From Perognathus longimembris pacificus (Eukaryota; Chordata; Mammalia; Rodentia; Heteromyidae), in NCBI RefSeq assembly GCF_023159225.1, contig NC_063181.1, forward strand, positions 10,995,606 to 11,059,605: a stretch of DNA of 64,000 bases, given 5' to 3'. The first letter of the stretch is position 1, and every line of letters starts with the position of its first letter. Of this stretch, positions 11,350 to 23,799 are shown piece by piece. The position numbers and the translations under genes were made by a program. The notes under the pieces are model-generated. The model saw only the letters and a program-made list of their open reading frames with translations. It was not told the origin of the DNA and ran no database searches.

Positions 11350-13405
11350 ATCCTTTTCTTAGAAGATAGACTTAATGTTTGGTCTCTCTGGTTATATTGT
11401 TAACTAACAAGTGATGAAATTTCCATACCTTTGTGGTTTAAAAGTCGAAATGCAGCCACTATTTTGTAAAATCTTGGAAGCCATTTTCAAAATTGTATAA
11501 ACTTGTGTTTTCCTGAGTTGTAATTTTAATTAGACACAAACAAATACAATTTTATTGTTGTTGTCCCATAGATTAATTTTATTCTTGGTTGACAGTAGCC
11601 AGGGGTACTTAGAATGAAAAAAACAAAACTAATTGGAAAGAAGTAATAAAGGCTTGACTGATGAAAATGTTCCAGATTTGAGAAAGTAATTTAATATTTA
11701 AATTACCAGATTATTTACTATATATTATTCAAATCATTTAATAATTAACTATTTTAAATACCAACATTAATATTAAATCAAAAGTCTTCCCTATGTTCCA
11801 GGCAAAAATGAACACAAAATAGCATTTATAAAAGGTGGAAAATTTTTCCATTTATTACACTTCATTAACAAGTTTAAATACTTAAAAAGAAATATGCATA
11901 GGAAGCGAAAACTAACAAAACATGCCAGTAATATTAGTGATTAAATTGTTATGATGGCTATTGTTGGACAGTAGGATTCTAGGGTTTTTACCTCTTAAAA
12001 ATAATCTTTCTTTCATTGTCCACTTCTTTTGTAATAGGTAAACTTTACTTCCAACCAGGGAACCGCCCAACTCCATTGTCTTCTTTCTTCTTCAGTCATT
12101 TGTTCATCTTGTTTGTATCTTGCTTCATCTGCTTTGTCACCCTCAATGATTCTTTTCCCAGACTCCTACCGTGGTTTAGCTCTTCTTCAGCTCAGCAGCC
12201 TACGATGACTAGCCAGTGAGCATCTCTTCAAGGGTAATCTTTGAGTCTCAGTCTTCATCTGATGACTGCACTGCTCCTAGGCCTTCATGACTCCCCTTTG
12301 CCTACAGAGTACTTGACATGAGTTTGTACTTTCCCCTGCAGGCTCAGTGCCTTCTACTTCCTCTTTATATGCTCAGTTTTCCCTAACATCTGTTGAATAA
12401 TGTGTGCCTACATGTGAAGGCCTAGGTGAACTGTCATCACACTTAGGAAAATTTCTCCATTATGACCAGATGTAAGAAATGGCTATTGAGTTATGTCTGT
12501 CTGTCTGTCTGTATATATGTGGCTTAGCCTTTTAAATGTATTCCATGGCTTTTTATCAAGCTCTAGTGTTATACATTTTAAACCCCTCAGAGCCTAAATG
12601 CTTTCTACAGCCAGACAGTAAGTACATCTTCTTCATCTGTTTTGAAGCTCTGAAAAAAAAAAAAGTGAACCTATAGGATATATGCTTTCTTTTGTTTGAG
12701 CTTAGCCAAATTAATTTTTGTGACCATCCACCCACTCTCATGTTTCTTTATAAACTGTAAGTTGAATCATTACATTTCTCTCTAAAGATTTAACACAGGA
12801 ATGTAATTTTATTCAGAGAGTCCCTTAAAAGAAAAATACTGTATTTAAATGACCACTTGAGCAGACATTACTCGTTCTAACTGCTTCATCCTCAGAGCCA
12901 ATGTCATCTTGGAAGTGATTAATTTTCCCAAGTTGACTTAAACACTTTGCTTTCTTGGCTTTTAAGATTTCAAATTTGCAATCTTGCTGAGTTATTGATT
13001 TGTTTTTCTGTTTCAATAGCTGCATTTCATTTTGAGTAACTATTCACTGTATGACCTAATCACACAGAAGCAGAAATACTGTAGAGACATTGGTTTTCTT
13101 GGACATCTGCATTCTGCCAGTGGTGTTCTGAACCTTTTGTGTTTTCTCATTGGCTCCACACTGACCATGATCTCATTTGTTCCTAACAGATGATCTTGTC
13201 ACTGCCTTTATTCAACTAATCAATGGTATCTACGTGAAAATTCGGTTCCTAAACTTCTTGAACTATAACCACTCCCACTGATCCAAGGAATGGAGTGTTT
13301 TCATCATTATTAAGCCTGGTTGAGTATGAAAACATCTCAATGCCTGTGTCCTATACCTCAGAATATCTAACCATATTGGTGAGGAGGAGGCTTGGGTTTT
13401 TTCTT
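11350..13405. other. No gene seen; AT-rich intergenic
   Basis: No coding exon or clear repeat is visible. A short (TCTG)n tract lies at 12495-12512. The open frames here are short and mostly hydrophobic translations of T-rich DNA. Confidence 0.5.
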
Positions 13406-13409
13406 CAAA

Positions 13410-13610
13410 TGGTTCTCCTCTCCTCTCCTCCCTTTCTCCCCTCTCCTCCCCTTTCCTTCTCTCTCCTCCTTGTTTCTTCTTTGCTCTTTCTTATTCAGCC
13501 TTTTATCCCCTCCTTCTTCTGTCTTTCTTTATCTGTCTCCCCTTCTCCCTTTCCTCTCTCTCTCCCTCTCCTTTTCTCCCTTTATCCCTCTCTCCTTCCC
13601 TTTCCTAACC
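13410..13610. repeat. Pyrimidine-rich (CT/CCTT) low-complexity tract
   Basis: About 200 bases are nearly pure C and T on the plus strand, with decayed CTCC, CTTT and CCCT units. It yields two overlapping Ser/Leu/Pro/Phe-rich open frames that are artefacts of composition. Confidence 0.85.
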
Positions 13611-14560
13611 ACCATGACACGAGCAGCTTTTCTTCACCACCTGCTGTTTGCCACAATGTTCTGCTTTATAGCACACCTCATTGCTTATGAATAATGAATA
13701 CACACCTATCACTCGGCTTCCCTACCAGGAACCAGGAACAAAGACCAAACAAATATTTTATTATACACTGGCAGCTTAGATGTCTGTTCCTCCTTTTCTA
13801 TATCTCCCAGTCTTCTCTCCAGGTTCCATTTTGCTCTTTGTACTTATATATCCTAACAGTGATCATAATTAATCATGTATTTGATCTCTTTCCCTATAGT
13901 TTTCAAGCTTTTAGAAGCTAGAAAACGTATCTGATTAAGTTTTTATTCTCTTTCATATGGACACATAAGGCCTTTGCTTTGTTTTGCAATGAATTTAATT
14001 AGGAGGCTTTATTTCTCACACTCTTTCAAACCAATGTCATGACCTTTTCTGTAGATTCATTTTGTTAGTGATGATGTGAGCAATAATATAAAAATACCAC
14101 TATATTTATCTTCTTGAGGATTCCCTGTGGGTAGAAATAAGTTTAAATCAGAGGTTATTGATTATGAAGTTAGATATGCATTTCAATGCTTTAAATCAAT
14201 GCAGCTGAAGCATTCTTTTGCTTCTGTTTGAAGGGACTTGCTTCACCGCAGCATCCTTTTCATGTCAGTGCCTTTGGAGTTTTTCTTAATTCTCCAGTGT
14301 TGAGTGGCTTATCATTGAAACCTCTTGGATGAATTACGGGATTTCTTGCAAGGAACCACTAAAGAAAAAATATTTTTAAAGGTATTCTACACAGGGTATA
14401 CCCACGCTGCCACCATTTCTTTGCTTTCTTTCAATGAAAATCCAGTAAGATACTACTTCTGGGATGGTAATAAACTTGGGCTCTGAGAAATCTCCAGGGA
14501 GACCACATTGCAAAGCGTTCCTCATTTTGTGTCAAGCAGTTGAGAAATATAGGATGGAAG
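13610..14560. other. No gene seen
   Basis: Unique AT-rich intergenic sequence. Confidence 0.5.
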
Positions 14561-14690
14561 TGCGGCTTAGTGAGGAGAGTGCAGAAATGCAGTGGGGATT
14601 GTTGGGTTCTAGTCTTTAGTCCTTCTACTTAGCTTTATGATCTTGCAGCTCCATGCACAAATATCGAAGAGTTACAAAGGCAGGAAATGA
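14560..14690 (+). mobile_element. MIR SINE remnant
   Basis: 'gaggagagtgcagaaatgcag', 'ttgttgggttctagtcttta' and 'ttctacttagctttatgatcttg' match the MIR 5' order (tRNA-like box B region, then 'ccacttactagctgtgtgacctt'). Confidence 0.5.
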
Positions 14691-14726
14691 TGTGAATAAA
14701 GGAACTGAATGAAACAAGAGGGATGC

Positions 14727-14985
14727 TAGGTGCTTGTGCCTCACTCTCCCGTAACCCTAGCTACTCAGAAGGCTGAGATCTGAGGATCACAATTCAAAGC
14801 CAGCCCAGGCAAGAAAGTCCATGAGACTCTTATCACCAATTAAACATCAGAAAACCAGAAGTGGAGCTGTGGTTCAAAGTGATAGAGAACTAGCCTTGAG
14901 CAAAAAAAAAAAAAAAAAAAAAGAAAAGAGCTGAGAGACAGCACCCAGGCCCCAAGTTCAAGACCCAGAACCAACCAAAAAATAT
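14727..14985 (+). mobile_element. Composite SINE: 7SL/B1-like head plus Geo tail
   Basis: The sense order is a 7SL-like head ('ccctagctactcagaaggctg', 'ttcaaagccagcccaggc'), the linker 'gactcttatcaccaattaa', then the Geo half ('ccagaagtggagctgtggttc', 'tagccttgagc'). The Geo half is interrupted by a 21-base A-run before its 3' end ('cccaagttcaagaccc'). It is the clearest sense-strand example of the second SINE type. Confidence 0.75.
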
Positions 14986-15106
14986 TGTATGTATATATCC
15001 ACACAATCGTGAGTGGTGGGGAATATAGATGTGGCATTTGTCTGCCTCTAATAAAGAGGACTCCTATTGTTCACATTGCGCTGGTAGGTTAAAACAAGTA
15101 GATATG

Positions 15107-15311
15107 GGGGCTGGGGATATCGCCTAGTGGCAAGAGTGCCTGCCTCGGATACACGAGGCCCTAGGTTCGATTCCCCAGCACCACATATACAGAAAACGGC
15201 CAGAAGCGGCGCTGTGGCTCAAGTGGCAGAGTGCTAGCCTTGAGCGGGAAGAAGCCAGGGACAGTGCTCAGGCCCTGAGTCCAAGGCCCAGGACTGGCCA
15301 AAAAAAAAAAA
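15107..15311 (+). mobile_element. IDL-Geo dimeric SINE, young subfamily
   Basis: A full-length sense copy with a 16-bp exact target-site duplication, aaaacaagtagatatg (15091-15106 and 15312-15327). Over the element body it differs from the copy at 44599 by essentially one base (atatCgcc against atatAgcc), so both are recent inserts of the same source lineage. Confidence 0.95.
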
Positions 15312-15329
15312 AAAACAAGTAGATATGCG

Positions 15330-16390
15330 TGGTCTGTTTTTTAAGTGTCCAAATTCCGTTTTGGGGTGTGTGTGGAATTCTTAAATCTTTGAGATTCTGT
15401 ATGGGCCAAACTAAAAACTTTTCAGGCAGGCCTATAGCTTCCACCCTCTGATTTTAGCTTCTTCGCGGTTGTCAGAACTGGCAACACCCATGATTTAAAT
15501 GTTTAAGTCCTCCTTGGTGTGTAATCTTGTAAGATATTTTTTTCAAGGCTGAATATATTATTCATACTCTTTTTCTATTGTCTTCAAATTAGCATAAATT
15601 CTAAAGGGATGAAATTCCTTTTATAGAAACAATATTGCCTTTACTTGGGCATGTTGCTTCCTGTTTTAAGCCTTTTCAAAAGGGTTTCACATCTCTGTTG
15701 TGTGTTGTATGTAGCAACCCACCTTGGCGGGTCCAGTAGACAACAAGGAATCAATCACATCTTCATGCTTAGAGTAGGGAGTAATTAATCAAGAAGGCAC
15801 CTACTAAGGAGAGAGCCTGGCTGCCAAATAACCAGCTAGTGTGCTTATTAGGCATATTAGAGAAAAGAGTGAAAAGGAAGAGTCTTGGGTTTGGAGAAAT
15901 TGGTGATTTCACCAGTTTGAGTTAAAGGAAAGTTTTCAGACTTTTTGGCATTGGTGAATATCTAGAGGACCATGGAGTAATGCAGGGTTCTAAAAATCAA
16001 GTTTGTAAATCACCCATGGAACATCTATAATAGCATTACCTACTAATGATTGCAAGAAAGGGAACAAGAGTTAACTCAAGAGGAAGAATAACTCAACCAA
16101 ATAAAAGTCAAGAAACTTTCAGTACCAGGAAGGACTTGGAAGGAGCAATCTGCCTGGGCTATGGCTTCAGTAACACGTGGATGCTCATTTTACTCAGAAT
16201 GACTAATGCAAATGAAGGTGAAGAATCAGCTGTCTATGTGGAGGTGTTGAAGTGATAGCTACATTTTCCATGAAAATCTCCACTAAAAAATTCTCAGACC
16301 TTTAAATAATCCTTGGTAATGTGCTTTGATATGTACGTGAAATTATACAACAGTGGAAGAAGAGAAGTAAATCATGGAAGTTATTAAGAC
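15330..16390. other. No gene seen
   Basis: Unique intergenic sequence without recognisable exon or repeat. Confidence 0.5.
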
Positions 16391-16535
16391 AGTTCATCTT
16401 TTTTATAGTCAAGGAAAGTGAGGCTCTGAGGAAAATATATCTTCCAACACGGTACCTTAAAGGACAGGGACTACCATCAGGCTCGAACCCAGATCTCTGT
16501 CCCTTATTTCAATGTCTACATCTGTACCGTGTTTG
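16390..16535 (-). mobile_element. MIR SINE remnant, antisense
   Basis: 'tcaaggaaagtgaggctctgag', 'ggctcgaacccagatctctg' and 'gtctacatctgtaccgtg' reproduce antisense MIR order (the 'gaggaaactgaggc...cgaacccaggtctg' core). Confidence 0.65.
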
Positions 16536-16539
16536 TGTA

Positions 16540-17170
16540 AAAGATAAACTTAGGTCATAAATAATCATCAGAAAGCTATTAGAGGTATGAAAAAATACCT
16601 TCTTGGCTATGATATTCTTGTATTCTTCCATCTAAAGGTTTGCATTCAAATTGAAGATGTTGTGGTTTCCTATAGTTTGGGAATAGGACTAGGAATTTTT
16701 AGTTTTTTAGGAACCCTCTTGCCTCTCCTGCTCTGTAAAACAGGCTTTAAAAAAATTTTTTTTTTCAGGCTTTTAAGTCAAAATCATTTTCACTTCTAGG
16801 GCCTGTAATACCGAGATGGGTTTCATGTAAGGCTTTCAGCTTGTTCCCAACAGTCATAATACCCTTGGTAAAAGCAGATGCAGACCTGACCCGGGGAAAT
16901 CTCGGGGCACTGTGACATGCACAAGAAACCGCAGTGTGATCGTGCCAGTCAAGGACTTTCTTTGTTCCAGAAAATGGCTAGTTTCAGAGAGGATGAAATA
17001 TAGCAATATGAAAACCTGACTTGTTATGTTACCAAATTCCTTAAGCATGTCAAGGCCTCCTTAAGTATAGATAAGCTGTTATGCGTAGATGCTCTAAAAA
17101 CTTGCAAGTCGAGGAAGAGTTTAATACTTTTTCTTCTTATATTTGTTTCTTCATTTCTCAGGCTCACTCT
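16540..17170. other. No gene seen
   Basis: Unique intergenic sequence. Confidence 0.5.
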
Positions 17171-17188
17171 TACATGCTTTCATTTTCT

Positions 17189-18212
17189 TTTTTTTTTTCA
17201 AATTTTTATTATCAAACTGATGTACAGAGAGGTTACAGTTTCATACGTTAGGCATTGGATACATTTCTTGTACTGTTTGTTACCTTGTCCCTCATACCTC
17301 CCTCCCCCCTCCCCCTTTCCCTTTCCCCCCCTGAGGTGTTCAGTTCACTTACACCAAACAGTTTTGCAAGTATTGCTTTTGTAGTTGTTTGTCTTTTTTT
17401 ACCCTGTGTCTCTCAATTTTGGTATTCCCTTTCAATTTCCTAGTTCCAATACCAGTAAACACGGTTTCCAATATACTCAGATAAGATTAGAGAGATAGTG
17501 TAGGTACAACCACAGGAAGGTGATACAAGAACATCATCAATTATAGAAGCTACAGATACACATGGGACATTGAAAGTAGTTACAACTGTGATATAACAAT
17601 TGTCTCCATAACATGGAGTTCATTTCACTTAGAATCATCTTATGTCATCATAAGGGTATAGCTATTGGGCCTTGTGATGCTCTGCTATGACTTGCCTAAA
17701 CCTGTGCTAATTATTCCCTATAAGGGAGACCATAGAGTCCATGTCTCTTTGGGTCTGGCTCACTTCACTTAGTATAATTTTTTCCAAGTCCTTCCATTTC
17801 CTTACAAATGGGACAATGCCATTCTTTCTGATAGAGGCATAAAATTCCATTGTGTATATGTGCCACATTTTCCTGATCCATTCGTCTACTGAGGGGCATC
17901 TGGGTTGGTTCCAGATTCTAGCTATGGCAAATTGTGCTGCGATGAACATTGTGCTGGTGGCATTACTGTGATTTTGTTTGTGGTCTTTTGGATAGATACC
18001 CAAAAGTGGGGCTGCTGGGTCATAGGGGAGTTCTATATTTAGCCTTCTGAGGAATCTCCATACTGCTTGCCAGAGTGGCTGAACCAGTTTACATTCCCAC
18101 CAACAATGAAGTAGGGTTCCCTTTTGGCCACATCCCCTCCAACAATTGTTATTGTTAGTTTTCTCCATATATGACATTCTTACTGGGGTGAGATGGAATC
18201 TCAAATGCAAAT
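17189..18212 (-). mobile_element. L1 LINE, recent 5'-truncated insertion (ORF2 C-terminus plus 3'UTR)
   Basis: On the minus strand, 17707-18210 is an uninterrupted frame for the last 167 residues of L1 ORF2p. It holds the conserved C-terminal blocks [46 protein letters not shown] and [11 protein letters not shown]. The reverse-transcriptase and endonuclease domains are absent, so it is a dead insert. A roughly 500-base 3'UTR with a C-rich segment and a poly(A) tail follows. It is bounded by a 16-bp exact target-site duplication, catgctttcattttct (17173-17188 and 18213-18228), so the insertion is recent. Confidence 0.96.
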
Positions 18213-18228
18213 CATGCTTTCATTTTCT

Positions 18229-19740
18229 ATTCGCATTTGCCACATCAAGGGAAAAATACCAAGTGAAGTAACTCAGGGTTAGAGGCCACTGTTAGTCAGA
18301 TCTGCTGATTAATTACTGCCTACCTACTGTTAAACACCTCTGCTGCATGTACTCTGTCCATACATACCTTTGGACAGACCCAAATCACTGGTTCCTGATA
18401 CAATGTTGCTAACCTCTGCAAATTTCCATATAATGGAATCTTTCTGTACAAATTAATCAGAGTCAAAGACCCTTCCCTTCCTCAAAAGACAGTTTAACTT
18501 TTGCTAACCCCAATTTGAATCTAACCAGTGATGGCATTTCCAACCTCCTTATGGTATAAAGCTATAAGCACATCCACCACTGAATAAAGCAGTAGTGTGC
18601 GTTTTAAAGACTTCTTGAATCCATTTTTCCCAGATTTCATAGGTTAATTAGTGGCTCCTGAATGTAATTTTCCTTGTTCTTGAATAGATTGATTTGATTC
18701 CTCACCAACAACGATGACAAGATGCGTTCACAGGATTCAAGCTTTATTCCTAATCTACATAGCTTTCAGAGAGTCCATCTCCATAAGAATATAAAGGTTT
18801 ATGGTTGTAATTTACCAAGTTTGGGGTAATATTTTTATAGCAGCCATAAAAGAAAATTTAGACAATATCCAGTTTTAAATATCTTTGACACATCTTTTCT
18901 TAAAAAAATACCCATCGTCCTCTACTTCCTCTTTGATTTCACATAAAGAAAATAATTCTGAAAATAACAAAACTTAAATTGTTATTTTGACTTCCTCCTT
19001 TTTCATTCTTCAGATATTTGTAATGTAGACAGCTAATTTTGTTGCCAGTAACAGAAAACACAATACCTACATCCAAGATGGCTAGAGAAAAGTAGGAATT
19101 TCACAGTTCACACAAGTGGAAGGTCCACAGATGGGTGACTCTAAGGCTTAGTGAAGGTCCTCAGGCCGCATTTGTTCTACACGTGTGAGTCATGCAAGTG
19201 CTTGACTTAAGGCTCAGTGTGCATCTTTCCTGTTCAGCTGGCTCAAGAGAACAAACTATTCTTGGTGTAGGGATTCTTTAGGTAGACAGATAGATGATAG
19301 ACGGTGGACAGACAGACAGACAGACACAGACACAGAGACAAATATCTCTGCCTGAGTCTTGTATGTTCCCTTTACAAATCCACTGCCTCCGAGAACATGG
19401 ACTGAAAAGTAGACTGGAGAATTGGGCTACCATTCTCAGACGATGAATGAATGGATACCAGTTTTCCACAGATTGTCTTTTCCCTCTCTATCCACAATTC
19501 TTTCCCCTTCTTCTGTTACTGGCATTGAACTTAGTATGCCTTTCTCATTACCCAGCTGGAACAATGTTGAGTTTAGTCTTTAGAGGGCACTGGAGGTTCA
19601 GTCCAGACGCTTCAAGTATCCTGGTTTTCTGTGTGCCTCTTCCTTTTCTTTCTTCTTCTTTTTCTTTTTTGTATTTTAATTTAGCTGCAGGCTTGGGGAC
19701 ACCTAATGACACCCACTAGCAAGTTTGGCTTCTCAGTTAG
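18229..19740. other. No gene seen
   Basis: Unique intergenic sequence. A short (GACA)n tract lies at about 19308-19340. No exon is recognised. Confidence 0.5.
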
Positions 19741-19744
19741 CAAG

Positions 19745-19818
19745 GCACACACACATCTTGGAAATTGACCCTAGGGCTTTGTACATGCTAAGCAGTTGAT
19801 CTAATGCTGAGTTAGCCC
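19745..19818 (-). mobile_element. ID-like (tRNA-Ala-derived) fragment, antisense
   Basis: 'ttgaccctagggctttgtac', 'atgctaagcagttgatctaatg' and 'ctgagttagcccc' are the antisense box B and box A regions of an ID element. Old copy. Confidence 0.55.
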
Positions 19819-19819
19819 C

Positions 19820-20855
19820 ACAGCAATGTATAAAAATACTGGGATGAGTAAAGTTCACTTAACAATGTTGTGGCAATCTCAGTACTCTCCACTTTAATCT
19901 ATAATTTTGATGTAAACACAATAGAGAAGCTAGATCTTTGATGTTCTTAATATATAACCTGTTTCTAAAATATACATAGAGGTATGGAAAAGTTAATTTT
20001 TTTAACTAGGAGAATGAGTCCTAAAATAGACTAAGATGTGTTATAAAGCAATAATTAAAATAAGTTTAACACTAAGATAGAAAGAAAATACCAATGCAAC
20101 AAAAGAAAGAATAAAAGAGAGCTCATATATAAGTGAAATTTGTTATATTATGAAAGAAGATGGCAAAGACCAATGAGAAAAGTGTGGATTGTTCCTCAGA
20201 ATATTGGATAAAACAGACCCATTATATAGATAAAATTTATCAAAATAGGTTGTACTCATAACCTAATTCTTTGTACAACTAATTTAAAAAATTAAAGTTG
20301 GATCCTTACCTTCCACTTTAAGTGGTGGCAATTTCCAGATAAATGGAGATGTAAATATCTAAGTAAAATTAAGAAGCAATAGGAATAATCACAGAAGAAT
20401 GATTTTATGATTTAAGAGCATGGGAAGACTTTTCAAACAAGACCAAAAATAAAATTCAAAGTAATGTGAAAAATTATGCACAAAATTGATTTTAAAAAAT
20501 GATCAAAATTGATTCAGTGATGATGCATTTGACAGACAGCAGGCCAAGGAAACTAATCTCTGTGTCTAAAATTAAAGCTAATAATTATAATGAACAATTT
20601 ATAATTAACCCAACTAAAATTATGATGCAAGTATCTCAAAATGGTTTGTATGTGAGTGATTGATGATATTGATGAGGGCGGTTCTTCCGCTCATTTTGTT
20701 GTATAACAAGCTTTATTTCTTTATGATGGGCGCCACCCAATTGTTCAAAGTCCTTAGCAAACAATCTTGTTGGGAGGATGATGGGGTAGAAGCTTTGTGC
20801 AGAACATAGGAGGTTGACTTCCTTCCTCCCTGTTTCTCCTTCATCTTGGTGCATG
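19820..20855. other. No gene seen
   Basis: Very AT-rich intergenic sequence. Confidence 0.5.
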
Positions 20856-20869
20856 CCATCTGTGATTTA

Positions 20870-21074
20870 TTTATTTATTTTGCCAGTCCTGGGGGGCTTT
20901 GGACTCAGGGCCCTAGCACTGTCCCTGGCTTCTTTTTGCTCAAGGCTAGCATTCTAGCTCTGAAGCCACAGCACCACTTCTGGCTTTTTCTGTCTATGTG
21001 GTACTGGGGAATCGAATCCAGGGCTTCATGTATGTGGGGCAAGCACTCTACCGCTAGACCATATTCCCAGTCCT
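20870..21074 (-). mobile_element. IDL-Geo dimeric SINE, older subfamily
   Basis: Full-length antisense copy with a 14-bp exact target-site duplication, ccatctgtgattta (20856-20869 and 21075-21088). It has 'ttctttttgctcaagg' (older type) rather than 'ttcccgctcaagg'. Its tail has become a (TTTA)n run. Confidence 0.9.
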
Positions 21075-21088
21075 CCATCTGTGATTTA

Positions 21089-21640
21089 AACTACTCCAGT
21101 TTAGATGACAGGAAGTAATCTACGTCTCTATTACTCAATGCCTATCAGCCTGATGAGAAGGAAAGACATTTAAAGCCTCTTGAGATTTGCAAAGTTCAGA
21201 TGAGTTATGTGGACTTAAGTTTAATCTCTTTTAAGTAACTAACTGATTCTCCTAATTCAGAGTTAAATTAAGATTTGCTAGTTTCAAATGATTATTACAT
21301 CATTTACATGAAGGAAGTCTGTGATTATATCCATGAGTCTCTCACATTTATAATTTATCATTTTGAGGAACTTGAATTTTAGATACCTGATTGTAATTAT
21401 TTCTCTAATAGGAAGTCCCCCACTCTGTTATATGAGTGATCTGGAATTTTAAAATTAAATGTCTGTGTTTGAGATTAGCTTCATTAACATGATACTGATG
21501 ATGTCATCGATGTATAGGTCATATTCTAATTAAGAAATTACAGTGAAAGAAAATTTGTTTTTTTTCCCTTATACGGTATATGCATATGTTCACATAGATG
21601 TATATATCTTAAGTTAAAACTAAAATATGAGAGTAAATAT
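21089..21640. other. No gene seen
   Basis: Unique AT-rich sequence. Confidence 0.5.
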
Positions 21641-21960
21641 ATACATTTGACAATACTAGTGTTTGAACTTGGGACTTTACACTTGCTATCCTGGCTCTCT
21701 ATTCATTGAGCCATGCCTATAGCCTTTTTTGCTCTGATTATTGTTCAGATAAAGTCTCTCTTTTTCCTTCAGCTGAGACTCTCCTGTATGTTCCCCATCA
21801 TAGCTAGGATAACAGACACTGATCATCAAGCCTAGGGCTGGCTGCTTAAATGACATCGCATAAACTTCTCTCCCCCTTATGTAGGACTGGAACTGGACTC
21901 CTAGCCTTCCTCCCTCATAGCTGGGATGACAAGTATACACCCACTGCGTCCAGCTATGGG
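21640..21960 (-). mobile_element. Old antisense SINE cluster (tRNA-like plus B1-like)
   Basis: 'gtttgaacttgggactttac', 'ctattcattgagccatgcc', 'catcatagctaggataacag' and a second block 'ctcatagctgggatgacaag' look like one or two highly diverged antisense SINEs of the composite type. Boundaries between them are unclear. Confidence 0.4.
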
Positions 21961-23549
21961 TTGAGATGGAGCCTGGAAAAGTTTGTGCCTGGGTGAGAAG
22001 AACCTAATTTATAATTTTTCTAACTTCCTGGTGTTATAACTCATTTGACATTGGTTATGATGCTCAATGTAAGTCTGAATCAACCTAATAGGGTTGTGAC
22101 TGAGAAGATCCTGGAAGGTAGGGACAAGAGATGAGTGGAGGCGGCTTCTTAGGGACAACCTGTAGCGTAAACCTGTGTCTTCACGAGGACAAGGGCTGGA
22201 TTGTCAGGCAGCAGGCGCTCAATGTGTGCGGAATGATGATCTGGTTGAGCACTGTGAAGTAGGGTGTTGGGCTCAGAGGCCTCTGATATCTCCTCTCATA
22301 GAAGTTGATAAAATCTATATCCAAAAACATTTTGAAGAAGATTTCTGAGAAAACTTGTCTCAGAAGTGGAGGAATATGGAGGTGTGATCATAGTTGACAA
22401 TTATGCTGGGAAAGTGCAATGTGTGAAAGCCTTGGTAATCCTAATGACTAGTCTTGGAAAGACACAAAGCCACCGTGCCCACTCCTGCCCACTCTGCCTA
22501 GCTTACCACAAGCTGGAAGAGTACAGAACTCCACCGTAAACATTGCCTGGAAGTGAAGAATAGAGTTTGACACCGTTTCAGAAAATGTTATTAGATCATC
22601 TAATGCACCCATACCTGTTCCTTCCTCTCCCACAAATGAGTCAGATTGCCTGGCTGCTGAAATTATTACTGAAGGCCCAGACTTCAGGCTTTAGCATCAA
22701 TCTAGAGAAGATCAGTGGTCTTGTCTGCTTGTTTTTTTGCCATGGTTATTTTGATTGGTTAGTTATTTGTTTTGTTTTGTTTGCATCCTCTCCCCCCCCC
22801 CCGCCCCGCCCCACATCCTTTCTTCTCTTCTTCTCAATAGGGTGCTTTCAAAGTAGAGTGTGCTCCTAATGGAAAGGTCTTCAAGTAGAAAGATCTCAAG
22901 GACACTTTCAGGATCTTGCCCTCCTCAGAAGGGATATCATAATGGAACTAACAGATGTGAAATGGATGCTCAGTTTGTGTGGCTAAATATCAGCCAGGGA
23001 GTATCTTTGGAGGTGACATTGAGATGAAGGAACTAATTTGGAGATACCTTGAAGCAGATGAAGTAAAGCAACTTCTTGCTTTATCAGTCTTTGACCCGTG
23101 AAGGAATCATAGTGATGGCTGTTTATGGTTTGAGCCCCAGAGACTAGCTTCATAAATAGTAATTAGTCTGCAAGACTGGTGTTTTGGTTTTTTTTTGTCA
23201 CTGTTTTGTAAGAATTACGGGAGGAGATGATTCATTATATGTGTCCACTTTGCTTCCTGGATACAAATAGAGATTTTAGGTGTTTTTGTCAAGTTTTTAG
23301 ATGTGATTAGTATTTAGGCCCAATAAACCAGATTTTTTTCTGTGATGTAGGTTAGCCTCGACCAGTCAGGTTTAAATAGGACAAAATAACTGCCCCAGCC
23401 CGCCAGCAAGGGGGAGTTCCCAGAGCTTACAGGTTTAGATGAAGTCTAAACCCACTGCAATTCTGGACTGTGTAGTACTGCCTGTGCCCACTGCCTCTGA
23501 AGTGTAACACTGATTTTCCTTGTTTGCACTTGGCAAATTTTGGACTTGT

Positions 23550-23550
<1 letters not shown>
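21960..23550. other. No gene seen
   Basis: Unique intergenic sequence. A C-rich run (C12 then gccccgcccc) lies at 22791-22812. Confidence 0.5.
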
Positions 23551-23553
<3 letters not shown>

Positions 23554-23630
<77 letters not shown>

Positions 23631-23631
23631 C
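23554..23631. repeat. (TC)n microsatellite, about 78 bases
   Basis: A near-perfect CT dinucleotide run with a single TTT interruption near the end. The minus-strand Arg-Glu repeat open frame across it is an artefact. Confidence 0.97.
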
Positions 23632-23669
23632 GTCCCCGCACCCAGTGCATAATTACAGATTTAACATTG

Positions 23670-23790
23670 TTAGTCTTGTTTCACAGACAGAGAAACTGAC
23701 GCTCACATAGTCAACCAGCCTGTGGTAGAAATAACATCCAAGCCCAATTACATCTGACTTGAAAGTCTGCATACGTGCTGAGAATGAAGC
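23670..23790 (-). mobile_element. MIR SINE remnant, antisense
   Basis: 'tcacagacagagaaactgacg', 'ctcacatagtcaaccagcctg' and 'ccaagcccaattacatctgact' follow antisense MIR core order. Confidence 0.55.
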
Positions 23791-23799
23791 ATAAATCCC

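Noticed and set aside
13295..13694. 131- and 100-codon frames
   Set aside because: They overlie a pyrimidine-rich low-complexity tract.
15107..15200. tRNA-Ala-like sequence with an internal 'ggttcgattcc' box
   Set aside because: It is the ID-like head of a SINE with a poly(A) tail and target-site duplication, and the cloverleaf stems are not maintained. The same applies to the other IDL-Geo copies.
23435..23650. Arg-Glu repeat protein
   Set aside because: Translation of the (GA)n strand of a TC microsatellite.
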